Origin: Haliea sp. E1-2-M8
Lineage (GTDB): Bacteria; Pseudomonadota; Gammaproteobacteria; Pseudomonadales; Halieaceae
Length of the DNA stretch: 64,000 nucleotides
Assembly (NCBI RefSeq): GCF_030649675.1
Contig: NZ_JAUTDR010000003.1
Location: 1-64,000, forward strand
Reading direction: 5' to 3'
Shown here piece by piece: positions 26,482 through 34,610 of this stretch. Made by a program: the position numbers and the translations under genes. Under the pieces are notes generated by a model. That model saw only the letters and a list, made by a program, of their open reading frames with translations. It made no database searches and had not been told where the DNA came from. Numbering within the stretch: position 1 is the first letter of the stretch; the number at the start of each line of letters is the position of its first letter.

Positions 26482-27270
26482 ATGGCGCAAGCTGAACTGT
26501 TGGTGGAACGCGCTGGCCCGATAGCCACGCTGACGCTCAATCGCCCCGAGGCGATGAATGCCCTGTCGCCCTCGCTGCTGCGGGACCTGTGCAATGCCTT
26601 TCGCGAGCTACAGGAAGACAAGGATGTTCGTGTCGTTATCCTGACTGGCAAGGGGCGCGCATTCTGTGCGGGCCTGGATCTGAAGGCGCTGGGCGACCAT
26701 CCGCAGGGCCTGGCTGCGTTTGCCATCCACGGCGACAACGATGTGTACGCCGCGCTGCGCGCCTTCGACCGCCCGATCATCATGGGCATCAACGGCGTCG
26801 CCGCAACCGGTGGTTTCGAGCTGGCGCTGATGGGAGACATCCTCATTGCTTCCAGCAATGCCCGCTTCGGTGATACCCACTGCCGGGTGGGCCTGGCTCC
26901 GGGCTGGGGCCTGTCGCAGAAACTGGCGCGCATCATTGGCCACAGCCGGGCCCGGGAAGCGCACTTCAGCGGCAACTTCATCAGCGCCGAGCAGGCAGAT
27001 GCCTGGGGCCTGGTGAGCAGGGTCGTGGAGCCCGACGCCCTGGCCGCTGCCTGCCGCCAACTGGCGGATGATATAGCCGGCTGTGTGCCCTGGACGGTCA
27101 AGGCCTACAAGGCGCTGGTGAACGACGGCCTGGAAATGACCATGGGTGCGGGCCTGGCCATGGAGAAACAGGTTATGGCGCATGCCAATGCCCGCGTCTC
27201 CGGCGACGATATCGCGGCCCAGAGGCAGGCGGTGACCAGCAGGGGCCAGCAGCAGAAACAGCAGGGCTGA
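26482..27270 (+). CDS. Enoyl-CoA hydratase
   Basis: A 262-residue crotonase-fold enzyme: LTLNRPEAMNALS, GRAFCAGLDLKALGD, NGVAATGGFELALMGD and RFGDTHCRVGLAPGWGLSQ. The ATG at 26482 is preceded by GGAGG at about 10 bp; the open frame extending to 26221 is antisense-like overlap with the previous gene and was rejected. With the preceding paralogue it offers hydratase and isomerase functions in the same pathway. The C-terminal tail is Gln-rich (QQQKQQG). Confidence 0.9.
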   Translation: MAQAELLVERAGPIATLTLNRPEAMNALSPSLLRDLCNAFRELQEDKDVRVVILTGKGRAFCAGLDLKALGDHPQGLAAFAIHGDNDVYAALRAFDRPIIMGINGVAATGGFELALMGDILIASSNARFGDTHCRVGLAPGWGLSQKLARIIGHSRAREAHFSGNFISAEQADAWGLVSRVVEPDALAAACRQLADDIAGCVPWTVKAYKALVNDGLEMTMGAGLAMEKQVMAHANARVSGDDIAAQRQAVTSRGQQQKQQG

Positions 27271-27305
27271 GCCTTGCAGCGGCGGCCAACAGGGAGCGCG
27301 GTGCC

Positions 27306-28838
27306 ATGAATGAACTGCGCCCCGAATTGCTGGCCCTGCGAGAGCGTCTCTTGCGCACCCTGGATGCGGGCCGGGAGAAAGCCCGGGACCGGCGCCACGG
27401 CGCCGGCTACCGGACGGCGCGGGAGAACCTTGCGGACCTGGTAGACCCCGACAGCTTTCAGGAATACGGCCAGCTGGCGGTTGCCGCCCAGCGCAGCCGT
27501 CGCGACTACCTGGAGTTGCAGTCCAGTACCGCCGCCGACGGCATCATCACCGGCACCGCCACCATCAACGCCGCCAGTGTCGGCGCCGCGGCGGCGCGAG
27601 TGGCGGTTATTGTCAACGACTACGCGGTGCTCGCGGGGACCCAGGGCTTCTTCCACCACGGCAAGCTGGACCGTCTCTGTGAACTGGCGGAGCAGCATCG
27701 TCTGCCGGTGGTCATGTACACCGAGGGTGGCGGTGGGCGCCCCGGCGACACCGATGTCCTGACCCAGATCGCCGGCCTGCACCTGCATTCATTTCGCAAC
27801 TGGGCGCGGCTGGCGGGCAAGGTGCCGCGTATCGTCGTCAACAACGGCTACTGTTTCGCCGGCAATGCGGCCCTGTTCGGCTGCGCGGATTTCACCATCG
27901 CTACCCGCAGTTCCTGGATCGGCATGGCGGGCCCGGCCATGATCGAAGGTGGTGGCCTGGGCAAGGTCGAGGCCAGGGCCATCGGCCCTATTGACGTCCA
28001 GCTGAAGAACGGCGTGGTCGATATCGCCGCGGAGGATGAGGCGCAAGCCACCGCCCTGGCGCGGCAGTTGCTGGGATACTTCCAGGGCCCGGTAGCAGAC
28101 TGGTCCTGTGACGACCAGGCTCCGCTACGCGATCTGGTGCCCGCCGACCGGCGCTGGGCCTATCCGGTGCGCAGGGTTATCGAAATACTCGCCGATAGCG
28201 GGAGCTTTCTCGAACTGCGCCGGGTCTATGGGCGCGGCATCATCACCGGTTTCATTCGCCTCGAGGGTACACCGGTGGCGCTGATCGCCAACGACTGCCA
28301 GCAGCTCGGCGGCGCGGTGGACGCGGAATCGGCTGAAAAGGCCGCCCGCTTCCTGCAGCGGTGCAACGCCTTTGGCCTGCCGGTGCTGTCCCTCACCGAT
28401 ACCCCGGGTTTCATGGTGGGTCCCGCCAGCGAACAGGAGGCCGCCGTGCGGCGCATGTCCTCCCTGTTCCTTGCCGGTGCCAGTCTCACGGTGCCGGTGG
28501 TGGCCATTTTTCTGCGCAAGGGCTACGGTCTGGGCGCCATGGCCATGACCGGCGGCAGTTTCATGGCACCGGTCTACGCCGCTTCCTGGCCCACCGGCGA
28601 GTTCGGCGGCATGGGTCTGGAGGGCGCCGTCAAGCTGGGTTACCGCAAGGAGCTGGAGGCGATTGCCGATCCCGCCGAGCGCGAGGCGCTGTTCGAGCAG
28701 CTGGTGGCGCGCCTGTACGAGTCCGGCAAAGCCACTGAAGCGGCCTCCTATCTGGAGATAGACGCCGTGATTGACCCGGCGGACACCCGCGCCGAGGTGC
28801 TCAAGGCGCTTCGCACCGCCGGCGTTCTTGCCTGCTGA
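27306..28838 (+). CDS. Acyl-CoA carboxylase carboxyltransferase subunit (biotin-dependent)
   Basis: A 510-residue carboxyltransferase of the propionyl/methylcrotonyl/geranyl-CoA carboxylase beta type. N-terminal half: RTARENLADLVD and IVNDYAVLAGTQGFFHHGK; C-terminal half: NDCQQLGGAVDAESAEKAARFL, LSLTDTPGFMVGP, GLGAMAMTGGSF. The partner biotin carboxylase/BCCP subunit is not in this window, so it must be encoded elsewhere. In context it could carboxylate a branched enoyl-CoA or the propionyl-CoA released by the pathway. Confidence 0.85.
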   Translation: MNELRPELLALRERLLRTLDAGREKARDRRHGAGYRTARENLADLVDPDSFQEYGQLAVAAQRSRRDYLELQSSTAADGIITGTATINAASVGAAAARVAVIVNDYAVLAGTQGFFHHGKLDRLCELAEQHRLPVVMYTEGGGGRPGDTDVLTQIAGLHLHSFRNWARLAGKVPRIVVNNGYCFAGNAALFGCADFTIATRSSWIGMAGPAMIEGGGLGKVEARAIGPIDVQLKNGVVDIAAEDEAQATALARQLLGYFQGPVADWSCDDQAPLRDLVPADRRWAYPVRRVIEILADSGSFLELRRVYGRGIITGFIRLEGTPVALIANDCQQLGGAVDAESAEKAARFLQRCNAFGLPVLSLTDTPGFMVGPASEQEAAVRRMSSLFLAGASLTVPVVAIFLRKGYGLGAMAMTGGSFMAPVYAASWPTGEFGGMGLEGAVKLGYRKELEAIADPAEREALFEQLVARLYESGKATEAASYLEIDAVIDPADTRAEVLKALRTAGVLAC

Positions 28839-28886
28839 TGCGCCCCGCGGGGCCTGCCTTTGAATCGTTACAACCGGAGGATAACA

Positions 28887-29654
28887 ATGAAAAACCTGTT
28901 TGATATCAGCGGCAAGGTCGCCGTGGTGACCGGTGGTTCCCGTGGTATCGGGGCCATGATAGCCGAGGGCTTTGTTGCCAACGGCGTGCGCACCTACATT
29001 ACCGCCCGCCGGGAGGATGAACTGCAGGCGACTGCTGCGGAGCTCTCGCAGCAGGGTGAGTGCATTGCCCTGGCTGCGGACCTGTCGACCGCGGACGGTG
29101 TTACCCGCTTCGCCGCGGAGATCCGCGAGCGCGAGCCGGCGCTGCATATTCTGGTAAACAATGCCGGAGCCACCTGGGGCGCGAGTGTCGATGAGTTTCC
29201 CGAGAACGGCTGGGACAAGGTCATGGACCTGAACGTCAAGTCGATCTTCTTTCTCACCCAGCAACTGCTGCCGGCGCTGCGGGCGGCGGGCACGGATGCA
29301 GATCCCGCACGGGTAATCAACATCGGTTCAGTGAATGGCATTACCAACAGCCACATGCAGAACTACAGCTATACCGCGAGCAAGGCGGCGGTGCATCACC
29401 TCACGCGACATCTGGGGGCCGAACTGGCGCGGGAACGGGTAAACGTCAATGCGATCGCGCCCGGCCTGTTCCCCAGCAAGATGACCGCGCACATGGCGGG
29501 GCACGAGGAAGAGTTGACCAGGGCCTTCCCCATCAGCCGCATGGGCTCGCCGGAAGATGCCGCCGGTACCGCGATCTACCTGAGCGCCAGGGCCTCGGCC
29601 TGGGTCACAGGCCATGTGCTGGTACTGGACGGCGGGCTGGTCGCGGTGTCCTGA
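28887..29654 (+). CDS. SDR oxidoreductase, RhlG/FabG-like
   Basis: A 255-residue short-chain dehydrogenase: cofactor motif TGGSRGIG, NNAGATWG, catalytic YTASK, and the C-terminal GHVLVLDGG. The N-terminus (NLFDISGKVAVVTGG) and the ALRAAGTDADPARVINIGS region resemble RhlG-type NADPH ketoreductases. ATG at 28887 with CGGAGG upstream; an earlier in-frame codon at 28860 lacks an RBS. It is the last gene of the catabolic block and ends 4 bp before the convergent rapA stop. Confidence 0.9.
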   Translation: MKNLFDISGKVAVVTGGSRGIGAMIAEGFVANGVRTYITARREDELQATAAELSQQGECIALAADLSTADGVTRFAAEIREREPALHILVNNAGATWGASVDEFPENGWDKVMDLNVKSIFFLTQQLLPALRAAGTDADPARVINIGSVNGITNSHMQNYSYTASKAAVHHLTRHLGAELARERVNVNAIAPGLFPSKMTAHMAGHEEELTRAFPISRMGSPEDAAGTAIYLSARASAWVTGHVLVLDGGLVAVS

Positions 29655-29658
29655 GTGC

Positions 29659-32463
29659 TCAAGTGGTAATGATCAGGCGCAGGGCCTGCAGCTGCAGGCT
29701 GGCATGGCGAATGTGAATGGCACACTCCTCGATTTTGTAGTCGAGGTGGTCCAGTTCTTCCTGGCGAATGGAAGGGTTCACCGCCCGCAGCGCCTGCAGG
29801 CGCTCCCGCTCCGCGCCCAGTTCCCCGCGCATCCGCGCCTCCGCATCCGCCAGGGTGGGAGTCAGCTGCGTTTCCGCGAGCTTCGTCGCCAGCACCATTT
29901 TGGCGTCGACCTCCTGTTGCACCTGCTTGATGATCGCAAGCGCCGTGCTTTTGTTCACCCTTTCCACCAGCCCGTTGAGCCGTTCGTGGGGCACCAGCCC
30001 GGCCAGGTCCTTGCCGCGCGCATCCACCAGCAGGCGCAGGGGCGAGAGGGGCAGGAAGCGCTCCAGCTGCAGGGTCCGGGGCGCCACGCAGTTGATGGTA
30101 AAGATGCTCTCCAGCAGCATGGTGCCCGGGGCGATACCCTTGAGCTTGATGGTGCCCAGGGAAGCGTTGCCCAGCTCCGTGGAGCGCACCATATCCATGG
30201 CCTCCACCAGCATGGGGTGCTCCCAGGTCAGGAACTCCATGTCTTCCCGGGCCAGCGCCTTGTCGCGGGAGAAGGTGACGGTGGTGCCTTCCTCCTGCAA
30301 CCAGGGAAAGTGGCCGGTGAGCATGTGGTCCGTGGGGCGCAACACCAGGGCCTGGTCGGAGTGATGTTCGTGTTCTACCCCGTAGGCTTCACACAGGGAC
30401 TCCAGGTAAGCCTGCAGTGTGTCGCTGTCTTCGTTGGCCTCGATTTCAGCAATCACCGCCGCCGCCACGTCCGGTTTGCATGAGTTGCGTTCCAGCAGGC
30501 GGTCGCGCCCCTCCCGTAGTTCACGGCGGGTGTCGACGGTAAAGGCAGCGGTATCCACGAGCAGGTCGTCGAATTCCGCGGTGCGTCCGCGCAGCTGCGT
30601 CAGCAGGCGTTCCTCGAAGCGGTCGAAGATCAGGGTGCCTGCGGAGCAGCTCTCGTGGAACAGGTCGAGGCCACGGTCGTACCAGTCGAGCAGGGTTTCC
30701 TGGGCACTGGCCTGCAGGTACGGTACATGGATTTGCACGTCCTCGGTCTGGCCGATACGGTCGAGGCGCCCGATACGCTGCTCCAGCAGATCCGGGTTCA
30801 GGGGCAGGTCGAACAGGACCAGGTGGTGCGAAAACTGGAAGTTGCGCCCCTCGCTGCCGATTTCCGAGCAGACCAGAGTCTGGGCCCCGTTCACGTCATC
30901 GGCGAAGTAGGCGGCGGCGCGGTCCCGCTCGATGATGGATAACCCTTCATAAAAGGCCGCTGAACGGATCCCGGCACGCATCTGCAGGTGGTGCTCCAGC
31001 GAGACCGCGGTGGCAGCGCGGGCGCAGATCACCAGCACCTTCTCCGGGCGCAGGCGCTTCAGGGTTTGTTCCAGCCAGGTGACCCGCGGGTCGAACGCCA
31101 GCCAGCTGTCATCGTGGTAGGGAGATTCCGGGTGCAGCGCCTCCAGCACGTCACTGTTGGCGTGGCTGTAGGCATCCGGCGTTGGCAGCGGGTAGCGGTG
31201 CATGACCCGCTGGGGAAAGCCGCTGATGGCGGCCCGGGTATTGCGGAACATGACACGGCCGGTGCCGTGGCGGTCGAGAATCTGCTCAATCAGGGTGTCA
31301 GCGGGGGCGGATGGGTCCAGTCCGGGCGGCAGGTCCGCCGGCACTTCCCCCTGTTCCAGTTGCTGTGCCATCTCGCTCCAGTGGCGGTACTGCTGCTCTT
31401 CCGCACGGAACGCTTCCAGCGAGTGGAAGCGCTCCGGGTCCAGCAGCTGCAGGCGCGCGAAATGGCTGTCGATGCCAACCTGTTCCGGGGTTGCCGTCAG
31501 CAGCAGCAGGCCCGGGTTCTGGCGGGCGAGGGCGGCGATGAAGCGGTAGTCCTCACCGGGGGCCTCCGGCGACCAGTGCAGGTGGTGAGCCTCATCTACC
31601 ACCACCAGGTCCCAGGAGGCGGTCAGGGCCTGCAGCTGGCGGTGCGGGTATTCCCGGAACAGGTCGAGGCTGCACAGCACCAGCTGCTCGCTCTCGAAAG
31701 GGTTGTATTCCGTGAGCTCCGGCAGCACCTCGTCGCCGAACTCGTCGACCCCGGACAGATCCTGCAACCGCTCCTCGTCGAACAGGGAGAAATGCAGATT
31801 GAAGCGCCGCAGCATTTCCACCAACCACTGGTGCAGCAGGGTCTGTGGCACCAGGATCAGCACCCGGGCTGCGCGCCCGGTCAATAGCTGCTGGTGCAGA
31901 ATCATGCCCGCCTCGATGGTCTTGCCCAGGCCGACTTCGTCCGCCAGCAAAACCCGTGGCGCGTAGCGCTGGCCGACTTCGTTGGCGATGTAGACCTGGT
32001 GCGACAGCAGGCTGGTGCGGGACCCCATCAGGCCGCGGGCCGGGGAGCGCTGCAGGCGGTCGAGCTGATTCAGGGTGGCAACCCGCAGCGCGAAGTCGCT
32101 GGTCTTGTCGAAGTGGCCGTTGAGGAGCCGCTGCTGCGGCGTGGTGATCTGCACGAACGCGTCGAGGTCCAGCTCGGATACGGTCACTGGCTGCTCATGG
32201 TGATCGGTGCCTGTATACAGCAACAGGCCGCCACTCTCTTCCACTTGGGTGACTACCAGCTCCAGATTGCTCGAAGTGGAGATGTGGTCACCCTCCTTGA
32301 ACCGGAGGCGGGTCAGCGGGGCGTTCTCCGCAGCGTAGGTGCGCTCTTCACCCACGGCAGGGAAATTGAGGGTAACCCGCCGCGGCTCTACTTCAACGAT
32401 TACTCCGAGCCCGAGCTGGGCATCTGCGTGGCTGACCCAGCGTTGGCCGACAATATAATCCAT
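29659..32463 (-). CDS. rapA: RNA polymerase-associated ATPase RapA
   Basis: A 934-residue Swi2/Snf2 ATPase that binds RNA polymerase and helps recycle it. N-terminal tandem Tudor-like part begins IVGQRWVSHADAQLGLG. Walker A reads LLADEVGLGKTIEAGMIL, Walker B VVVDEAHHL, and motif VI is QRIGRLDRIGQ. The length (usual 940-970) and end fit RapA. The ATG is in a 141-bp gap that separates it from tatD. Confidence 0.96.
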   Translation of the reverse strand: MDYIVGQRWVSHADAQLGLGVIVEVEPRRVTLNFPAVGEERTYAAENAPLTRLRFKEGDHISTSSNLELVVTQVEESGGLLLYTGTDHHEQPVTVSELDLDAFVQITTPQQRLLNGHFDKTSDFALRVATLNQLDRLQRSPARGLMGSRTSLLSHQVYIANEVGQRYAPRVLLADEVGLGKTIEAGMILHQQLLTGRAARVLILVPQTLLHQWLVEMLRRFNLHFSLFDEERLQDLSGVDEFGDEVLPELTEYNPFESEQLVLCSLDLFREYPHRQLQALTASWDLVVVDEAHHLHWSPEAPGEDYRFIAALARQNPGLLLLTATPEQVGIDSHFARLQLLDPERFHSLEAFRAEEQQYRHWSEMAQQLEQGEVPADLPPGLDPSAPADTLIEQILDRHGTGRVMFRNTRAAISGFPQRVMHRYPLPTPDAYSHANSDVLEALHPESPYHDDSWLAFDPRVTWLEQTLKRLRPEKVLVICARAATAVSLEHHLQMRAGIRSAAFYEGLSIIERDRAAAYFADDVNGAQTLVCSEIGSEGRNFQFSHHLVLFDLPLNPDLLEQRIGRLDRIGQTEDVQIHVPYLQASAQETLLDWYDRGLDLFHESCSAGTLIFDRFEERLLTQLRGRTAEFDDLLVDTAAFTVDTRRELREGRDRLLERNSCKPDVAAAVIAEIEANEDSDTLQAYLESLCEAYGVEHEHHSDQALVLRPTDHMLTGHFPWLQEEGTTVTFSRDKALAREDMEFLTWEHPMLVEAMDMVRSTELGNASLGTIKLKGIAPGTMLLESIFTINCVAPRTLQLERFLPLSPLRLLVDARGKDLAGLVPHERLNGLVERVNKSTALAIIKQVQQEVDAKMVLATKLAETQLTPTLADAEARMRGELGAERERLQALRAVNPSIRQEELDHLDYKIEECAIHIRHASLQLQALRLIITT

Positions 32464-32604
32464 AGCATCCTGTCATTGTGGCAGGCCAGGAGCCTGCGAA
32501 AAAAGGCGCCCAGTTTAGCATCGACTGCCGATGGGTTCAGGTTTTCCGGGGAAATTTCCGGGCCAACATTTGTTTCCAGCTTTTGGCGTCAAACCAGGTG
32601 CCGA

Positions 32605-33423
32605 TCAGGCCAGCGCGTCCGGGAAGAACAGCGCCTGGCTGTTGCGGCGTACTGCCCGCAGCAGATCCTCCACCGGTACCTGCTTCACCTCGGCAACTTT
32701 TTCGGCGACAAAGGGCAGGTAGAACGGGGCATTGGGACGGCCCCTGTAGGGCACCGGCGTCAGGTAGGGCGAGTCTGTCTCCAGCACCAGCTGGCCCAGC
32801 GGCGTAGCCGCCACCACTTCCCGGACATTGTCCGCCCGGTTGAACGTAGTGATACCGTTGAAACCCAGCATGAACCCCGCGTCCAGGCAGAACTCGGCCA
32901 GGGCGAGGCCGGAGGTAAAGCTGTGAATAACGCCCTTGCGGCCAAGGTCCGAGCTGAATTCGCCGAGGATGGCGCGGGTGTCCTCGTCCGCCTCCCGGGT
33001 ATGAACTACCACCGGCAGGTTCAGTTCCACCGCCAGCGCCAGCTGCGCGGCGAACACACGGCGCTGCACCGCCCGATCGGCGTGGTCGTAGAAATAGTCG
33101 AGGCCGATCTCGCCGACGGCAACGATGCGGGGGTCGCTGCCACGCTCGCGAATGATGTTGGCCACGGCACTGTCGTAACACTCCGCCTCGTGGGGGTGAA
33201 CGCCCTGGGTACCCCAGATGTCGTCCGCGGCCCGGGTCAGTTCAAACACCCGATCGAGGTTGGCCGCCGACACCGCAATCGTCACAATGCGCTCAATGCC
33301 GACTTCCCGTGAGCGGGCCAGGGTCTCTGCCAGCTGCTCCTGATCCAGGTAATCAAGGTGGCAATGGGTTTCAATCAGCGGGGTGTCGTAGAGCGGAATG
33401 TCGCGGCGCTTGCTCTTACTCAT
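32605..33423 (-). CDS. tatD: TatD family metal-dependent hydrolase
   Basis: A 272-residue TIM-barrel metallohydrolase. The metal motif HCHLD is at the N-terminus (IETHCHLDYLD), with GEIGLDYFYD, HTREADEDT, HSFTSG and LETDSPYLTPVPYRG following, all canonical. TatD proteins are 3'-5' DNases involved in DNA repair or fragmentation. The start codon is ATG at 33423; the LysR stop lies 21 bp upstream, so co-transcription is possible. Confidence 0.93.
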   Translation of the reverse strand: MSKSKRRDIPLYDTPLIETHCHLDYLDQEQLAETLARSREVGIERIVTIAVSAANLDRVFELTRAADDIWGTQGVHPHEAECYDSAVANIIRERGSDPRIVAVGEIGLDYFYDHADRAVQRRVFAAQLALAVELNLPVVVHTREADEDTRAILGEFSSDLGRKGVIHSFTSGLALAEFCLDAGFMLGFNGITTFNRADNVREVVAATPLGQLVLETDSPYLTPVPYRGRPNAPFYLPFVAEKVAEVKQVPVEDLLRAVRRNSQALFFPDALA

Positions 33424-33444
33424 TATCGGTCCGGTTGTTGCAGT

Positions 33445-34434
33445 TCATTGCGGAGCCAGGGGCGACAGCATAGCAGGATAACGGACCCGCTGGGCTGCCG
33501 TGGTTTCCGCGGCCATGGTGCGAATGGTGTCCAGCACCTGGTCCCACAACCAGCAGTGCATGGCGGAGTGGCTGGTGCGCCGGTGGGCCACCAGCATGTA
33601 CTTGAGCGTGTGGTCGCTCCCCGGCGGAGTCGGCAGCGCCACAATGCCGTCGGTGGCATGGGAATTCTGCAGCACATAGGCAGGGCCCGGCAGGAAGTAG
33701 TCGGTGCTGCGCAGAACTTCCATCGCGGTCATCAGGTGAGAGGTTTCCAGCGAACCCTGCTGGGGGTGGCGCACCCGCATGAAGGCCTCGGAAGAGCGGG
33801 CCAGTTCTACCTGTTCCAGGTCCGGCACATACACCCGGATTACCGGGTACAGCGCCAACCGCTCCCAGGTGATGTCACCGTGGGTCAGGGGATGGTCTTC
33901 GCGTACCAGGATCGCCGCTGGTGCGGTACCCAGCACCTGGGTCCGGAATTCCTCGGGGTAGTGGGCCTGGGCGATGTGGATGGCGAAGTCGAGACTCCCC
34001 GTCGCCAGCTGTTCCAGCTGATTTTCCACCCGCGTGATGGTGCGAATTGACAGCCTTGGAGCATGTTGGTGCAGGCGCCGGATCAGGCTCGGCAGCAGAG
34101 CGACACCCACATACTCGGAGAGGGCAAGGGTGATCTCACCGCTGTAGGTGTAGGGGTCGAAGCGGGAGCCCGATACCAGCCGGGTGATGTCGTGGAGGAC
34201 AACCCCGAGTTCCGTGGCCAACTCCTCGGCTCGCGGTGTGGGTTGCATACCGCGATTGCTGCGGGTGAACAGTGGATCCTCGAAGAGGTCCCGCAAGCGG
34301 GCCAGGGTTTTGCTCATCGCCGGCTGGGTGATGTGCAACCTTTCCGCGGCTCGCGAAACGCTGCGCTCTTCCAGCAGGGCCTGCAGTGCTACCAGCAGGT
34401 TGAGATCGACTTTGTTAAGATTGAGGGTATCCAT
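33445..34434 (-). CDS. LysR family transcriptional regulator
   Basis: A 329-residue LysR-type regulator of the NodD/LeuO-like group: HTH (LNLLVALQALLEERSVSRAA, ITQPAMSKTLARLRDLFEDPLF, with TPRAEEL) and a periplasmic-binding-like effector domain (ITLALSEYVGVALLPSLI). ATG 34434 is chosen because LysR proteins start a few residues before the LNLLVAL block; ATGs at 34458 and 34467 are alternatives. A near-perfect palindrome lies just upstream and may serve autoregulation. The target genes are unknown; the WS/DGAT gene is on the same strand upstream. Confidence 0.9.
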   Translation of the reverse strand: MDTLNLNKVDLNLLVALQALLEERSVSRAAERLHITQPAMSKTLARLRDLFEDPLFTRSNRGMQPTPRAEELATELGVVLHDITRLVSGSRFDPYTYSGEITLALSEYVGVALLPSLIRRLHQHAPRLSIRTITRVENQLEQLATGSLDFAIHIAQAHYPEEFRTQVLGTAPAAILVREDHPLTHGDITWERLALYPVIRVYVPDLEQVELARSSEAFMRVRHPQQGSLETSHLMTAMEVLRSTDYFLPGPAYVLQNSHATDGIVALPTPPGSDHTLKYMLVAHRRTSHSAMHCWLWDQVLDTIRTMAAETTAAQRVRYPAMLSPLAPQ

Positions 34435-34441
34435 TGCCGCC

Positions 34442-34460
34442 ACATGATTTAAATTCATGT
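34442..34460. promoter_or_regulatory. 19-bp palindrome at the LysR gene start
   Basis: ACATGATTTAAATTCATGT reads the same on both strands except at one symmetric pair. It lies 8 bp upstream of the chosen LysR start and fits the T-N11-A LysR-box style, so autoregulation is plausible. Two in-frame ATG codons fall inside it, so if translation starts there the palindrome would be coding. Confidence 0.4.
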
Positions 34461-34497
34461 AGATCATAACAAAAATACATTAGATATATATTAGAGC

Positions 34498-34610
34498 TTT
34501 TCCTATCATTGTTACATGGTTAAAGACCATCCGCTCGGCAACGGCCGGATGGGTCCGTCCAGGTCCAAATATGTTGCAATTTCAAACCCGCCGCTTGGCG
34601 GGTTTTTTTT
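34498..34610 (+). ncRNA. Candidate small RNA ending in a strong intrinsic terminator
   Basis: On the + strand, downstream of a very AT-rich stretch (TATATT at 34487-34492), about 110 bases contain a stem-loop, GACCATCCG (from about 34525) pairing with CGGATGGGTC (ending about 34553) with one bulged G, and then a strong terminator at 34584-34610. No + strand gene precedes the terminator, so a short non-coding transcript is the simplest reading. The transcript would be antisense to the last codons of the WS/DGAT gene. A short open frame starts at 34516 but reads through the terminator into the antisense of WS/DGAT and has no protein character. Confidence 0.4.
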
